From Bacillus pumilus (GTDB lineage: Bacteria; Bacillota; Bacilli; Bacillales; Bacillaceae): a DNA stretch of 64,000 bases. The notes under the pieces were generated by a model, which was not told the origin of the DNA, searched no databases, and worked only from the letters and a program-made list of their open reading frames with translations. The stretch covers positions 1 through 64,000 of the forward strand of contig NZ_CP101834.1 in the NCBI RefSeq assembly GCF_024498355.1, written 5' to 3'. A program made the translations under genes and the position numbers. This document shows positions 35,661 to 43,903 of the stretch, one piece after another. Positions within the stretch are counted from its first letter, which is position 1; the number at the start of each line of letters is the position of its first letter.

Positions 35661-36207
35661 TCTAGAGTATTTGAGCGATTCGATAATAAAATTCCGAACA
35701 AAAATGATTCTGACTATTGGATGTCTTCTCATCCTTGCTTTAGTCATAGCACCGATTATCATGTTTAACTCTAGTTTAATTTATGTTGTCCTATTAATTA
35801 CTGCAATAATTGTCCTCTCTAGATACTTATCGGAAATAATTGGTATCTATGGCATGCTTACAAAAGCAAAAAAATTGTGTGATCATATTCTTGAAGAAGA
35901 CAGTAAATTTAGTAAGGAAACACTTAACGATTTTATAGATTTACTTTTGCTAAGACAAGAGCTTGCGGACCGATTTAAATCTACCATTTCACCAAGTACA
36001 CTAGACAAAATTGCTATTACTGATAAGAAGCTTGACGACTTTGTAGAAAATGTGTTTTATCAACATGAAAAATCTAAGTTTTCTTATACTTATAAAGTTA
36101 GATCAATGTTTGAACTGCATTCTAAGGTTAGGATGTATCTATATGCTGCATTTGATATAGGAGCTAAACGCAGATACTTTGAGAAATGGTACTCTGAGAG
36201 CGAATAA
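35644..36207 (+). CDS. membrane protein, paralogue of the protein at 36494
   Basis: This 187-residue protein has an N-terminal soluble helix, two membrane segments (about 20-42 and 45-65) and a helical cytoplasmic domain. It shares layout and motifs with the 205-residue protein at 36494: a 'F..YL....I..R.K.I' start, 'LD.IA..D..LDDFV' and an 'AFD...K..YF.KW' end. ATG 35644 lies behind AGAAAGGA. Function unknown. Confidence 0.55.
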   Translation: MQKINNLEYLSDSIIKFRTKMILTIGCLLILALVIAPIIMFNSSLIYVVLLITAIIVLSRYLSEIIGIYGMLTKAKKLCDHILEEDSKFSKETLNDFIDLLLLRQELADRFKSTISPSTLDKIAITDKKLDDFVENVFYQHEKSKFSYTYKVRSMFELHSKVRMYLYAAFDIGAKRRYFEKWYSESE

Positions 36208-36276
36208 TCATGATATGCCCTCTTCTGTGTATGATGTGATGTAACATCTAAAATATATGTTCAAAGGAGAATCAAA

Positions 36277-36471
36277 ATGAGAAATGCAATGAAGGCCCCC
36301 TCTTTCTGGATAACATTCTTTATCTATTGCGCCCTATACTTTGCTTTTCTTGCTGCTGCTGGTGGTAATAGTTTTGTGGCATTCATAGGTGCATTTACCT
36401 CAGTAATCGTTGGAATTTATGTGCGGCTCTATTTTGTAAAGAGAAGAAAAGTAAGCAGAAAAGGAAGATAA
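36277..36471 (+). CDS. small membrane protein
   Basis: A 64-residue protein with two hydrophobic segments (about 10-28 and 30-52) and a basic tail. It has an AAAGGAGAA site. It lies between the two paralogous membrane proteins. Confidence 0.5.
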   Translation: MRNAMKAPSFWITFFIYCALYFAFLAAAGGNSFVAFIGAFTSVIVGIYVRLYFVKRRKVSRKGR

Positions 36472-36493
36472 ACTTAATTAGACGGAGGACAAA

Positions 36494-37111
36494 ATGAATA
36501 AAGAATTTTCGCACTTAGATTATTTAAACAAGCTCGTTGTTGAGATGAGGATAAAAGTAATTGCAGCATTTGTCTTTCTATTCCTGCTCATACTCGGTTA
36601 TGGCCTTTATGGAAACTCAATCCTTCTAGATGGTTACAGATTGTTTAATATAAGCATTTTTATCTTTTTATCTATTATTGCTCTTGCTGTATATGCGTCA
36701 GAAAATCGTCGTTTTTTGATGCTCCTAGAAGTAGCGAAATCAAAGTCTAAGGATGTAGTTAACCATGATGAACCACCATCAAAAGAAAAGATAAACGAGT
36801 TTATCAATTTAGGTTTCAAGAGATATCGAGCAGTGACATATTTTAAATTAAATTATAAAAAGACATCACTAGATGCTATTCATAAAATTGATAGTGAACT
36901 TGATGATTTTGTATTACATCAAGACAAAGACTTGAATTTTCATTTCACAGGTGAGCTTTTGACGGCTATGGAATGTTTATATGAAGCATTTGATGCTAAG
37001 GATATATTCTCAAAGAACAAATATAAATATTTCAAAAAATGGACTGGTACTCAAAAGAGGCTTGAATGGGAAAAACATCAAGAAGAAAGGAAGAACAACA
37101 AAAGGAAATGA
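36494..37111 (+). CDS. membrane protein, paralogue of the protein at 35644
   Basis: This 205-residue protein has two membrane segments (about 20-42 and 48-68), a helical domain and a very basic C-terminal tail (185-205) that the paralogue lacks. ATG behind ACGGAGG. Duplicated membrane proteins side by side suggest entry exclusion, immunity or a two-part complex, none of which is shown by sequence. Confidence 0.55.
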   Translation: MNKEFSHLDYLNKLVVEMRIKVIAAFVFLFLLILGYGLYGNSILLDGYRLFNISIFIFLSIIALAVYASENRRFLMLLEVAKSKSKDVVNHDEPPSKEKINEFINLGFKRYRAVTYFKLNYKKTSLDAIHKIDSELDDFVLHQDKDLNFHFTGELLTAMECLYEAFDAKDIFSKNKYKYFKKWTGTQKRLEWEKHQEERKNNKRK

Positions 37112-37119
37112 ACATAATG

Positions 37120-37152
37120 CACCCCCTTCTATCACGTATGAAGGGGGTTTTA
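37120..37152 (+). terminator. terminator between converging transcripts
   Basis: Arms CCCCCTTC and GAAGGGGG with T4 follow the small-gene cluster and reach the end of the oppositely oriented UvrX gene. Confidence 0.75.
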
Positions 37153-38415
37153 CCCCATATGACCGCCAACCAAATTAGATCGATGAATCATGGTTCCGGC
37201 ATTAGTATATGATGCTGCGCGCATGATTGCGGTATGACCAAATTTGTTGTTGATTGCATCCATTACATGGCCCAACCGACTAACCTTTTCTTGATCAGGA
37301 TTAAAGAGATCTAGCTGCATGTAGTTGGCCGGATCTACTTTTGAAAGAGAAATGGCAATTGATCTTACTGTCCCATGAGAGTGAAATTGATCAAAGAGGG
37401 CTTCGCACACCCTGAAAATATCCATAGTCACATTAGTCGGCTGGTCAATCGTTTTAGCGCGGTTGAATCCTCCCCCACCCTCTTTTACGCTGTAACCTAT
37501 AGAGAGTGACACAGTTCTTCCTGCTTTATGTGCTTTTCTTGCTCTGCTTGCAACTGCTTCAGCTATTTCTAAAATGACGGTTTTTATGGCAGCTATGTCT
37601 CGGTCTGTCTCACCAGGATAGTCTCTCAACAAGATCTGGCTCGTTCCGAAAGAAATGTTTTCAGGAAGATCCTGATGATTGATCTCACTTGTATCGATTC
37701 CGTTAGCATGATAGTGCAGCTGCAGCCCCATTACACCGAATTTTTTCTGTAACAATTCTTTTGGGTAGTTAGCCAGCTGGCCAACTGTAGAAATGCCCAT
37801 GCCATTCAAATTACGTTCCATACGTCTTCCTATGCCCCACATTTTAGATAATGGTCTAACAGGCCACAACTTCTCTTTTATATCGGTTACAGTCCACTCA
37901 GCGATTCCTGAAGGGCTCTTCTTGCTTTCGAGATCCATAGCAAGCTTAGACAGCAGCATATTGTCGCCAATTCCAATGGTCACTGTCAATCCAAATTGCC
38001 TTAGAATAGATTCTTTTATTTTTACGGCCATGTCCTTTGGGCTGCCCCACAGACGCGATGAACGCCATCTTATAAACGATTCATCGATGCTATAGACATA
38101 AACATCTTCAGGAGGCGCAAAACTGTAAAATAGCTCTGTTAATGCGGTTGATATGTCAATAAACTTCCTCATCTGTGGATTCACAATGTGAATTCTAGGG
38201 TCTGAAGGGACTTCATACAAACGAGATCCAGTCTTGATATTGTAGTCGCGTTTTAAAGCCGGTGATGCAGCTAAAACTACGCTACCAGAACGATCCTTGT
38301 TACCGACTACAGCAAGGTAGCAAGTTAACGGATCAAGATCCATCATTATGGCGGCAGCACTCGCATAAAAACTTTTCACGTCAACGGCCAAGAACTTTTT
38401 ATTTTGATGGTTCAT
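37150..38415 (-). CDS. uvrX: Y-family DNA polymerase, UvrX/UmuC type
   Basis: This translesion polymerase (421 residues) has the catalytic motifs AVDVKSFYAS (about 10-19) and YVYSIDESFI (about 105-114), a thumb with helix-hairpin-helix (MWGIGRRMERNLNGMGIST, about 190-210) and a little-finger domain. It matches UvrX of SPbeta and plasmid relatives in size. Its ATG overlaps the stop of the YolD-like gene (ATGA), so the pair is co-translated. Control by LexA is indicated by the SOS box upstream. Confidence 0.9.
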   Translation of the reverse strand: MNHQNKKFLAVDVKSFYASAAAIMMDLDPLTCYLAVVGNKDRSGSVVLAASPALKRDYNIKTGSRLYEVPSDPRIHIVNPQMRKFIDISTALTELFYSFAPPEDVYVYSIDESFIRWRSSRLWGSPKDMAVKIKESILRQFGLTVTIGIGDNMLLSKLAMDLESKKSPSGIAEWTVTDIKEKLWPVRPLSKMWGIGRRMERNLNGMGISTVGQLANYPKELLQKKFGVMGLQLHYHANGIDTSEINHQDLPENISFGTSQILLRDYPGETDRDIAAIKTVILEIAEAVASRARKAHKAGRTVSLSIGYSVKEGGGGFNRAKTIDQPTNVTMDIFRVCEALFDQFHSHGTVRSIAISLSKVDPANYMQLDLFNPDQEKVSRLGHVMDAINNKFGHTAIMRAASYTNAGTMIHRSNLVGGHMG

Positions 38416-38744
38416 AGAGCCGCACTGTTTGCATCAACAATATCATTAAAGTTAATTGTCATCTGGTCTTCGTCATTTTTTAATGTTACCTGGTGGTTTT
38501 GAGCTGATATTGAAATTAGATGACCTTTTTTCTTTTCGTTAAATCCATTATGATGCGTGGTTATTTCAATCAATGTATTGTTATAGAGTGCTTCATACAA
38601 GTTTAAGGAAATGTACTCCTGGTGTTGTTCATCGAGTATTGGTTTATCGGTTTTTTCAAATGTCAATCTTAGTTTGTTGAGCGAGTCCCTATGCTCCGGC
38701 ATCATAAGAGAAGTTCCCCACTTCTTACTAAACCCTCGATCCAT
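38412..38744 (-). CDS. YolD-like protein
   Basis: A 110-residue protein of the YolD-like family, which in Bacillus regularly pairs with UvrX/YqjW polymerases. The start is set by AAGGAGGAATACAGC before the ATG at 38744; the frame continues upstream through the promoter, which is not coding. It ends in a 4-bp overlap with uvrX. It probably modulates or stabilises the polymerase. Confidence 0.75.
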   Translation of the reverse strand: MDRGFSKKWGTSLMMPEHRDSLNKLRLTFEKTDKPILDEQHQEYISLNLYEALYNNTLIEITTHHNGFNEKKKGHLISISAQNHQVTLKNDEDQMTINFNDIVDANSAAL

Positions 38745-38775
38745 GCTGTATTCCTCCTTAGAAATCATTACACTT

Positions 38776-38804
38776 ATTTTAACCGAACTTACGTTCTTAT
38801 CCAA
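38776..38804 (-). promoter_or_regulatory. SOS promoter with LexA (DinR) box for yolD-uvrX
   Basis: On the minus strand, the -35 TTGGAT (38799-38804), a 17-bp spacer and the -10 TAAAAT (38776-38781) form the promoter. The spacer holds CGAACTTACGTTCT (+ strand, 38784-38797). This differs by one base from the Bacillus LexA consensus CGAACNNNNGTTCG. LexA would block RNA polymerase directly. Confidence 0.85.
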
Positions 38805-38949
38805 CAAGAAGTTTTTTCCGGTAAATTGAAACACTCTATTAATGATTAAGGTTATTGTTTGGAAGTATTAGAAGGATATATTTTCATTTGCCCTTTAAAA
38901 TATGATAATCTTTTTTTAATTACTTTATTTAGGAAGGAGAAGTTTTTTC

Positions 38950-39414
38950 ATGGGAAAAAGGATTGATTTGAAAGGAAAAGTCTTTGGAGAACTGAAAGTC
39001 ATAAAGTTAAGTGATAAAACCACTAAAAACAATACACGTTTGTGGGAATGTGAGTGTGTTTGCGGAAATCTAGTCTATGTGTTGGGGATAAGTTTACGGG
39101 CAGGATATTACAAAAGCTGTGGTTGTAAACGCTCCGAAAAACGTGATCAAGGATTAGAGGAGTATTTACATCGAGATGCTATTGATGGCACAAGAAAAAG
39201 TGCTCTTACATCAAAACTACATAAAAATAATAAAAGTGTACATAAAGGTGTGCGCTGGAACGAATCTCGCAGCAAATGGGCGGTAACTATAGGATTTCAA
39301 CGGAAACAAATTTTCTTAGGGAACTATGACATTTTAGACGACGCTGTCGAAGCTAGAAAAAAAGCAGAAGAAAAATACCATCTACCATATTTAGGAGGAC
39401 AAGAAAATGAATAA
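38950..39414 (+). CDS. AP2-domain DNA-binding protein
   Basis: This 154-residue protein has an N-terminal cysteine cluster (CECVCG, KSCGC; about 33-57), likely zinc-binding. A C-terminal AP2 domain (about 95-147: 'KGVRWNESRSKWAVTI', 'IFLGNYDILDDAVEAR') follows. This pairing is typical of phage and plasmid proteins related to HNH-AP2 endonucleases. Here no HNH catalytic core is seen, so DNA binding or regulation is likelier than cutting. It has an AGGAAGGAGAAG site. Confidence 0.75.
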   Translation: MGKRIDLKGKVFGELKVIKLSDKTTKNNTRLWECECVCGNLVYVLGISLRAGYYKSCGCKRSEKRDQGLEEYLHRDAIDGTRKSALTSKLHKNNKSVHKGVRWNESRSKWAVTIGFQRKQIFLGNYDILDDAVEARKKAEEKYHLPYLGGQENE

Positions 39415-39625
39415 AGAAGAAATTAAAAAATGGATGGAACAGAACTTGGTTGGAACAGATGAGGCAAGGGAAATTACAGGTCAATCAAGATCCGCCTTTA
39501 ATCAAGCATTAGAAACAAAAAGAATTATTCCCTTTTTCTCTACCGGCGAAGGCACAGGGAAAAGAAATCTATACTTGAAAAGCGACCTCGAAGAATATTA
39601 TAAAAATAAGAAAAAAATCAAATGA
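39407..39625 (+). CDS. small helix-turn-helix-like protein
   Basis: This 72-residue protein overlaps the AP2 gene by 8 bp. It carries an excisionase/MerR-like pattern: 'LVGTDEAREITGQSRSAFNQ', then 'IIPFF...GKRNLYLKSDLEEY'. It is probably a small DNA-binding regulator or excisionase-like protein coupled to the AP2 gene. Confidence 0.55.
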   Translation: MNKEEIKKWMEQNLVGTDEAREITGQSRSAFNQALETKRIIPFFSTGEGTGKRNLYLKSDLEEYYKNKKKIK

Positions 39626-39638
39626 ACTATTTACTAAC

Positions 39639-39662
39639 CTCTGTTTATAACAGAGTTTTTTT
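39639..39662 (+). terminator. terminator after the HTH gene
   Basis: CTCTGTT, a 3-nt loop and AACAGAG are followed by T7. Confidence 0.8.
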
Positions 39663-39733
39663 GCGATGATTTAAAGGAAAGAGTAGATGAATCGCTCATA
39701 CCGAATTACTACACCTCAACTCAAAGTACAACG

Positions 39734-40294
39734 TTGCTGCCTAACACAAGCAACTCATCAAATGATGAGTTAGACATGAATAAATATCTTGATGACAACC
39801 TTGCTCTAGGGCAGTTCGAAAGCCACTCAATCAATGATAACCTTACAATTATCACTACAAATAGTCCTGTCTTTTACATCCACCAAACAACGGCCGAAGA
39901 AACTCCTGAAGAGAATGGAGATTTCAAAGCTACTGCTGCTAAATACAAAAACACTAAAACCTTCACCAGCTGGTACACAGCAAAAAACTTTCTCAATATG
40001 AAGCTTTTCACCGTCAAGACAAAGGGTTACTTCCAATATAATGGTAGTGACGTTAAGGCAAAATTAAATGATGCCTGGTATACAAAAGCATTCCTTTCCA
40101 TCTGGCAAGTCTCCAACTGGAAGAAAGGGACCTATAAAAAGGGTAAGAATTATGCTGAAGTGTACGGAAGAGGAAATTTCCACTTTGGTCTTGAAATAAA
40201 AGGATATGGCTTGGTCGTACAAGACCAGTACATCAAGGTTTATTTGACGGCCAACAAAAAAGGAACCGTATGGAAGAAATGGAGCGTTAAATAA
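39734..40294 (+). CDS. C-terminal remnant of an exported-type protein (probable pseudogene)
   Basis: The frame is open from the terminator at 39660 without any start that has a ribosome site; the first possible start is a TTG at 39734. A better-placed ATG (39688, behind AAAGGAAAGAG) is in a different frame and stops after 28 codons. The encoded part is hydrophilic, Thr/Asn/Lys-rich and beta-patterned, with 'YFQYNGSD' and 'GYGLVVQDQYIKVYLTANK', as in secreted Bacillus proteins, but no signal peptide remains. It probably lost its 5' end or carries a frameshift. Confidence 0.45.
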   Translation: MLPNTSNSSNDELDMNKYLDDNLALGQFESHSINDNLTIITTNSPVFYIHQTTAEETPEENGDFKATAAKYKNTKTFTSWYTAKNFLNMKLFTVKTKGYFQYNGSDVKAKLNDAWYTKAFLSIWQVSNWKKGTYKKGKNYAEVYGRGNFHFGLEIKGYGLVVQDQYIKVYLTANKKGTVWKKWSVK

Positions 40295-40332
40295 ACTGTA
40301 AGCAACAGGTTCCATTGAAAGGTGGTGAGAAT

Positions 40333-40530
40333 TTGAAAAGATTCTTCATATCAAAATCCTTTATGATCTCATTCTTTGTAACGCTTCTCTTCTTTGGCAT
40401 TCAAATTAACAAAGAAGGAGCCAACTTCACAGTTTTTGCTAACCTCCTGATCACAAGCTTTATAGTAGGTGTTCTGGTTGCTGCTATCGTCAGATTGTTC
40501 ACAAGACGAAAAGCATCAACAAGCTCTTAA
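40333..40530 (+). CDS. small membrane protein
   Basis: This 65-residue protein has two membrane segments (about 8-22 and 28-52) and a basic tail. The TTG at 40333 is set by AAAGGTGGTGAG. It lies just before the first, truncated copy of the structured repeat. Possibly an immunity-type protein for the preceding remnant; this is speculation from pairing alone. Confidence 0.45.
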   Translation: MKRFFISKSFMISFFVTLLFFGIQINKEGANFTVFANLLITSFIVGVLVAAIVRLFTRRKASTSS

Positions 40531-40550
40531 CATTTACCTTTGAAATGTTT

Positions 40551-40747
40551 TAAGCAGGCTTCAGCCTGCACGCAGTCGTCCGCGCGTAAAGAACGATGGA
40601 GGAACAATGCAGCTGTTGCAGCTGGTGACAACCAGGTGCTTACAGATGTTTGTTATCCCATGGTTTAGCGTGGAGCGAGATACCACGAAATGTTGGCCGG
40701 TGTTTTGTACCGGCTTACAGTTCGTGAGTAGACCCGAAGGGCAGCCC
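40551..40747 (+). ncRNA. structured element module 1, copy A (3' half only)
   Basis: It matches the last ~200 bp of the other seven module-1 copies and lacks the pseudoknot half. It carries informative changes: the terminal helix is CACGAA/TTCGTG where others have CATGAA/TTCATG, a double change that keeps pairing. Confidence 0.7.
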
Positions 40748-40750
40748 TGA

Positions 40751-40780
40751 TTGTCATTTGATTTGCATATCAGTTATAAT
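40751..40780 (+). promoter_or_regulatory. predicted sigma-A promoter in the copy A spacer
   Basis: TTGTCA (40751-40756), an 18-bp spacer and TATAAT (40775-40780). Only this spacer has both a good promoter and a terminator before module 2. Confidence 0.5.
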
Positions 40781-40786
40781 CTTTAC

Positions 40787-40914
40787 AACCCATCAATCCA
40801 TTAAGGATGCATACGCATTCTAACAATGTACAATATGGCTGATCAACTACATGGTCAATCATTGTATAGTATTAAAGAGAGACTTGCCCAAGCATAAGGG
40901 AAGTCTCTTTTTTT
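40787..40914 (+). ncRNA. possible ~128-nt small RNA
   Basis: This is the interval from the predicted start after the TATAAT box to a strong terminator. The terminator stem is AGAGACTT-CCC with GGG-AAGTCTCT (40878-40908), followed by T7. An internal inverted repeat (TACAAT ... ATTGTA) is present. Only an 11-codon ORF lies inside, so a regulatory or antisense RNA is plausible. Confidence 0.4.
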
Positions 40915-40922
40915 ATGTTTAG

Positions 40923-41052
40923 GTGCTGCGATGTGAACGAAGTGAACATGCAGCACAGTCTTTTTTCTTTTGCAGCGTTAGCTGCCGAAGCAGGCTCGAT
41001 GCCTGCGTTTTAATAAAAGGAAAGCTACAGCTTTCCTACCAAGCGTAAGCGC
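40923..41052 (+). ncRNA. structured element module 2, copy A
   Basis: A hairpin series: GTGCTGC/GCAGCAC replaces the GCTATGC/GCATAGC of the other copies (several compensated changes). CAGCGTTAGCTG, GCAGGC/GCCTGC and GGAAAGC/GCTTTCC hairpins follow. Confidence 0.65.
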
Positions 41053-41074
41053 AATTCATTTACTTTTGAGAAAA

Positions 41075-41100
41075 GAAAAAACCGCGTTTATGCGGTTTTA
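41075..41100 (-). terminator. terminator of the first minus-strand operon (bidirectional)
   Basis: AAACCGC, a short loop and GCGGTTT with T-runs on both sides. It overlaps the stop codon of the 53-residue ORF. Confidence 0.75.
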
Positions 41101-41249
41101 AATAAAGTCACATCTATAATGTCATCTAAATCACACAAGCGACTACATAAAGCTCTTTCTAGGTCGTCACCTGTAACGCCCTTTCTAATGAGTGCGTCCT
41201 TGATTTTTTGAATATCACTCTTTTCTAAGCAATAAATATATTGATTCAT
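41088..41249 (-). CDS. 53-residue cysteine-containing protein
   Basis: This small acidic helical protein has three cysteines. It starts at an ATG behind AGAGGGGGTTCAC, 15 bp after the methylase stop, and ends in the operon terminator. The pattern 'SDIQKIKDALIRKGVTGDDLERAL' suggests a compact helical fold. No family is known to me. Confidence 0.55.
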   Translation of the reverse strand: MNQYIYCLEKSDIQKIKDALIRKGVTGDDLERALCSRLCDLDDIIDVTLFKTA

Positions 41250-41263
41250 TGTGAACCCCCTCT

Positions 41264-42808
41264 TCACACTTGCACCAAGTGTGGGTGTTTGTTAAAACTG
41301 TTTATAGCTTTTTTGATCACTTTAGCAATCGCTTTTCCGATCTCAACTGGCACAGCGTTTGCTATTTGTTGTTGCATTGATGACAGGGACCCCTTGAATA
41401 CGAATGAATCTTTTAAACCAAATAGTCTCGCGCATTCCCGTACACTTAAAATGCGATTTTCTATCGGGTGAGTGATTAGACTTTTTCTTGGATTTGCTAT
41501 CGTGATCGATGGCTCATCCATATTAAGTCTTTTATAAACCGAACTATGTGTATTGCCACTCAACATCCTAGCATTTTTCAAATAATCTGGAATAGAAGTC
41601 CAGTTCTCCCCCTGCTTCACATACCGCATTCTTTCAATCGTATCTTCCCTACTCTTTGATATATCTGTTTGATTGGGAACCCAATCATATAGATTTTCAA
41701 ATGCTTCTCGTACTGTTTTATATTTAGAAGTATTGGGTTTCGGAAGTTCGATCGGTCCAATTTTTGAACCAATAAAAATTGCACGTTTTCGTTTTTGTGC
41801 GGAACCCATATCAACGGCATTAATTACTCCATATGAAATGGTGAACTCGGACAATTCTTTTACAATCTCATCTTTAAATTGACCATTCCCTGCCGTTAGG
41901 ATTTCCGGCACGTTTTCTAGGACAAACACCTTACAATGCTTGTTTGCTTTCACTGCTTCAATATATTTTTTTACTAATAAGTTATTTGGATTTTCAAGGA
42001 ATGATGTTTTTCTGTTCGAGCTTGAAAATCCTTGACATGGGCTACCTCCAATCATGATAGGAGCCTTAATGTCATTGAATATTGAGAAGTCAAAGTTTGT
42101 TAGATCGGCTTGCTGAATATGACTCCCCAAATTAGCTTTATACGTTTGAATTGCCTCTGCATCCTTTTCTAACGCCAATTTTACAGTGAACCCTTCTTCA
42201 ACAAAGCCCTGGTCGAAGATCCCAGCACCACTAAATAGACTAATTATCTGTAGTGGTAATTTATGCTGATTGACCAAATTTGTTGTGATAGCGTTGTTTT
42301 CAACGCGATTTGTACCGGCATCCAAGTAGTCGAATATAGAAAATTGCTGGTAGCTGTCTCCGACTACTTGATCCAGTTGCTTTCTTGAAAGCAATACTTC
42401 TAGTCTGTTTTTTTGCTTGAAGACCTTCTTCTCTTTCTTTTTGAAAGAGAAGAAATCCTTGAGCTGACCTAGCTTGTTAGATAATGCTGTTTTTTTTTTG
42501 ATTCCACGAATAAGGATTTGATCATCAAAGATCTCGATTTCTAATTGATCAACACCTGCGAATCCTTGCAAAGCATCCTTTTTACGAATATCAATCACAG
42601 GCTTATAACTTCCGTTATAGGCTCTTTTTGATACGGTGTTTCTAGTTTGTTCCGCAGGCACAATTGTTACTGTATTGCTCTTAGGATCAATGATGTAGTC
42701 AAAGTTTTTACCTACTTCAAATTGTGTTTGAAGTAGTTGGGCATCCTGGATGTAAATGCCTCTTTTGCTGGGTTTCGCTGTTCTCTTTTTAATCAACAAT
42801 CTCATCAC
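41264..42808 (-). CDS. DNA cytosine-C5 methyltransferase with N-terminal extension
   Basis: The methylase domain spans about residues 180-510. Motif I is SLFSGAGIFDQGF, catalytic motif IV is IGGSPCQGFSSSN, motif VI is VLENVPEI, and QQQIANAVPVEIGKAIA closes it. About 170 residues precede it, beta-rich and basic, with no counterpart in stand-alone methylases. They may target the enzyme or be a separate anti-restriction module. No restriction enzyme gene is beside it, so it is an orphan methylase, likely protective. It follows two small genes in a minus-strand operon behind copy B of the repeat. Confidence 0.88.
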   Translation of the reverse strand: MMRLLIKKRTAKPSKRGIYIQDAQLLQTQFEVGKNFDYIIDPKSNTVTIVPAEQTRNTVSKRAYNGSYKPVIDIRKKDALQGFAGVDQLEIEIFDDQILIRGIKKKTALSNKLGQLKDFFSFKKKEKKVFKQKNRLEVLLSRKQLDQVVGDSYQQFSIFDYLDAGTNRVENNAITTNLVNQHKLPLQIISLFSGAGIFDQGFVEEGFTVKLALEKDAEAIQTYKANLGSHIQQADLTNFDFSIFNDIKAPIMIGGSPCQGFSSSNRKTSFLENPNNLLVKKYIEAVKANKHCKVFVLENVPEILTAGNGQFKDEIVKELSEFTISYGVINAVDMGSAQKRKRAIFIGSKIGPIELPKPNTSKYKTVREAFENLYDWVPNQTDISKSREDTIERMRYVKQGENWTSIPDYLKNARMLSGNTHSSVYKRLNMDEPSITIANPRKSLITHPIENRILSVRECARLFGLKDSFVFKGSLSSMQQQIANAVPVEIGKAIAKVIKKAINSFNKHPHLVQV

Positions 42809-43034
42809 GCCCCAGATCCACTGGAATAAGATCAGTTGCGTATGCTTGGATCGTTATTCCCTTTTCTTTGCTGAAAGCCTCATATATGTGAATCTCATCG
42901 TCCAAAATGATTTGTGTAATTTCAAAAACATCACTGCCATTGCTATTCAAGCCTAGCTCTTTTCTTGTAATATCATCTAAGTCAATTTGCACAGCCAGTC
43001 CAATATTAAATTCAAATACCTCGTTCTTATTCAT
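42789..43034 (-). CDS. small hypothetical protein
   Basis: This acidic 81-residue protein overlaps the methylase start by about 20 bp. ATG 43034 is favoured over an ATG two codons earlier because of the spacing from AAAGGAGAAATG. No motif recognised. Confidence 0.5.
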   Translation of the reverse strand: MNKNEVFEFNIGLAVQIDLDDITRKELGLNSNGSDVFEITQIILDDEIHIYEAFSKEKGITIQAYATDLIPVDLGRDEIVD

Positions 43035-43055
43035 TGTCATTTCTCCTTTTGATAA

Positions 43056-43271
43056 TTAGTAGATTTTTGGTAAGTCCAATTGTTTTTCGATTTCTTCTCG
43101 AACGTTTGAGATTTTTTCAATATCCCAAGAGAATTCGGGTAACACTTCTTTCGATGTTGCGCTATAAATTTGATACATTTCGACTAACATATTGAAAATC
43201 ACATTGTCGATATTATCTTGCGTTTCAATATGTCTTTTTGTTTGATAGTTGTCTTTGTATTGATTTGTCAT
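43056..43271 (-). CDS. small hypothetical protein, first gene of cassette B operon
   Basis: A 71-residue helical, charged protein; its start codon is about 36 bp from the end of module 1 copy B, with GGGAAATGAGG upstream. It leads the operon with the 81-residue protein, the methylase and the 53-residue protein. Confidence 0.5.
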   Translation of the reverse strand: MTNQYKDNYQTKRHIETQDNIDNVIFNMLVEMYQIYSATSKEVLPEFSWDIEKISNVREEIEKQLDLPKIY

Positions 43272-43306
43272 ATGACGTTCCTCATTTCCCTTTTATTTGT
43301 CTTTTT

Positions 43307-43903
43307 ACCTCCGAAGGGGTTGGTCCCCATAGGGGATGAATTTTCCCTTTTGACATGTAGAACGGACAACTGAGGATAGACGCATGACAAGAGGGCCGCA
43401 GGCATCGCGGTAGCGACAAGTGCTGATTTGCCTTTAGGTAGCGTAACCGTTGCTTCAGGAATGTTTAGCATAGGCTCTACTGCTAAACATTTCTGAGGCT
43501 TACGAGTTACGACTGATCAGCATTTGCTCTTGTCATGTGGCTTGCCGTCTTATCAAAAAGTGTGGTAAAGAGCCGCAGGCGCAAACTTTGGCACGCTTTT
43601 TGATTAGCCGGCCCCGAATGTTGTACGCTTCGGAGGTCAAAAGGGAAATGTTATTTCAATGGCAGCCGTAGGCTGGCTACCGATGGTTTTAGGAAGCTTC
43701 AGCTTCCGTCAAGCAGGCTCTAGCCTGCACGCAGTCGGCCGCGCGTGAAGAACGATGGAGGAACAATGCAGCTGTTGTCCTGGTGCAGCCAGGGCTTACA
43801 GATGTTTGTTATCCCATGGTTTAGCGTGGAGCGAGATACCATGAAATGTTGGCCGGTGTTGTGTACCGGCTTACAGTTCATGAGTAGACCCACAGGGCAG
43901 CCC
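43307..43903 (+). ncRNA. structured element module 1, copy B
   Basis: A complete ~597-bp copy. Its 19-bp stem at 43452-43470/43481-43499 differs from the other copies at four paired positions, yet every change leaves a Watson-Crick or G.T pair when read on the + strand. Confidence 0.75.

Noticed and set aside
37793-38095. + strand frame inside uvrX
   Set aside because: It lies antisense to a clear polymerase gene and has no start signal.
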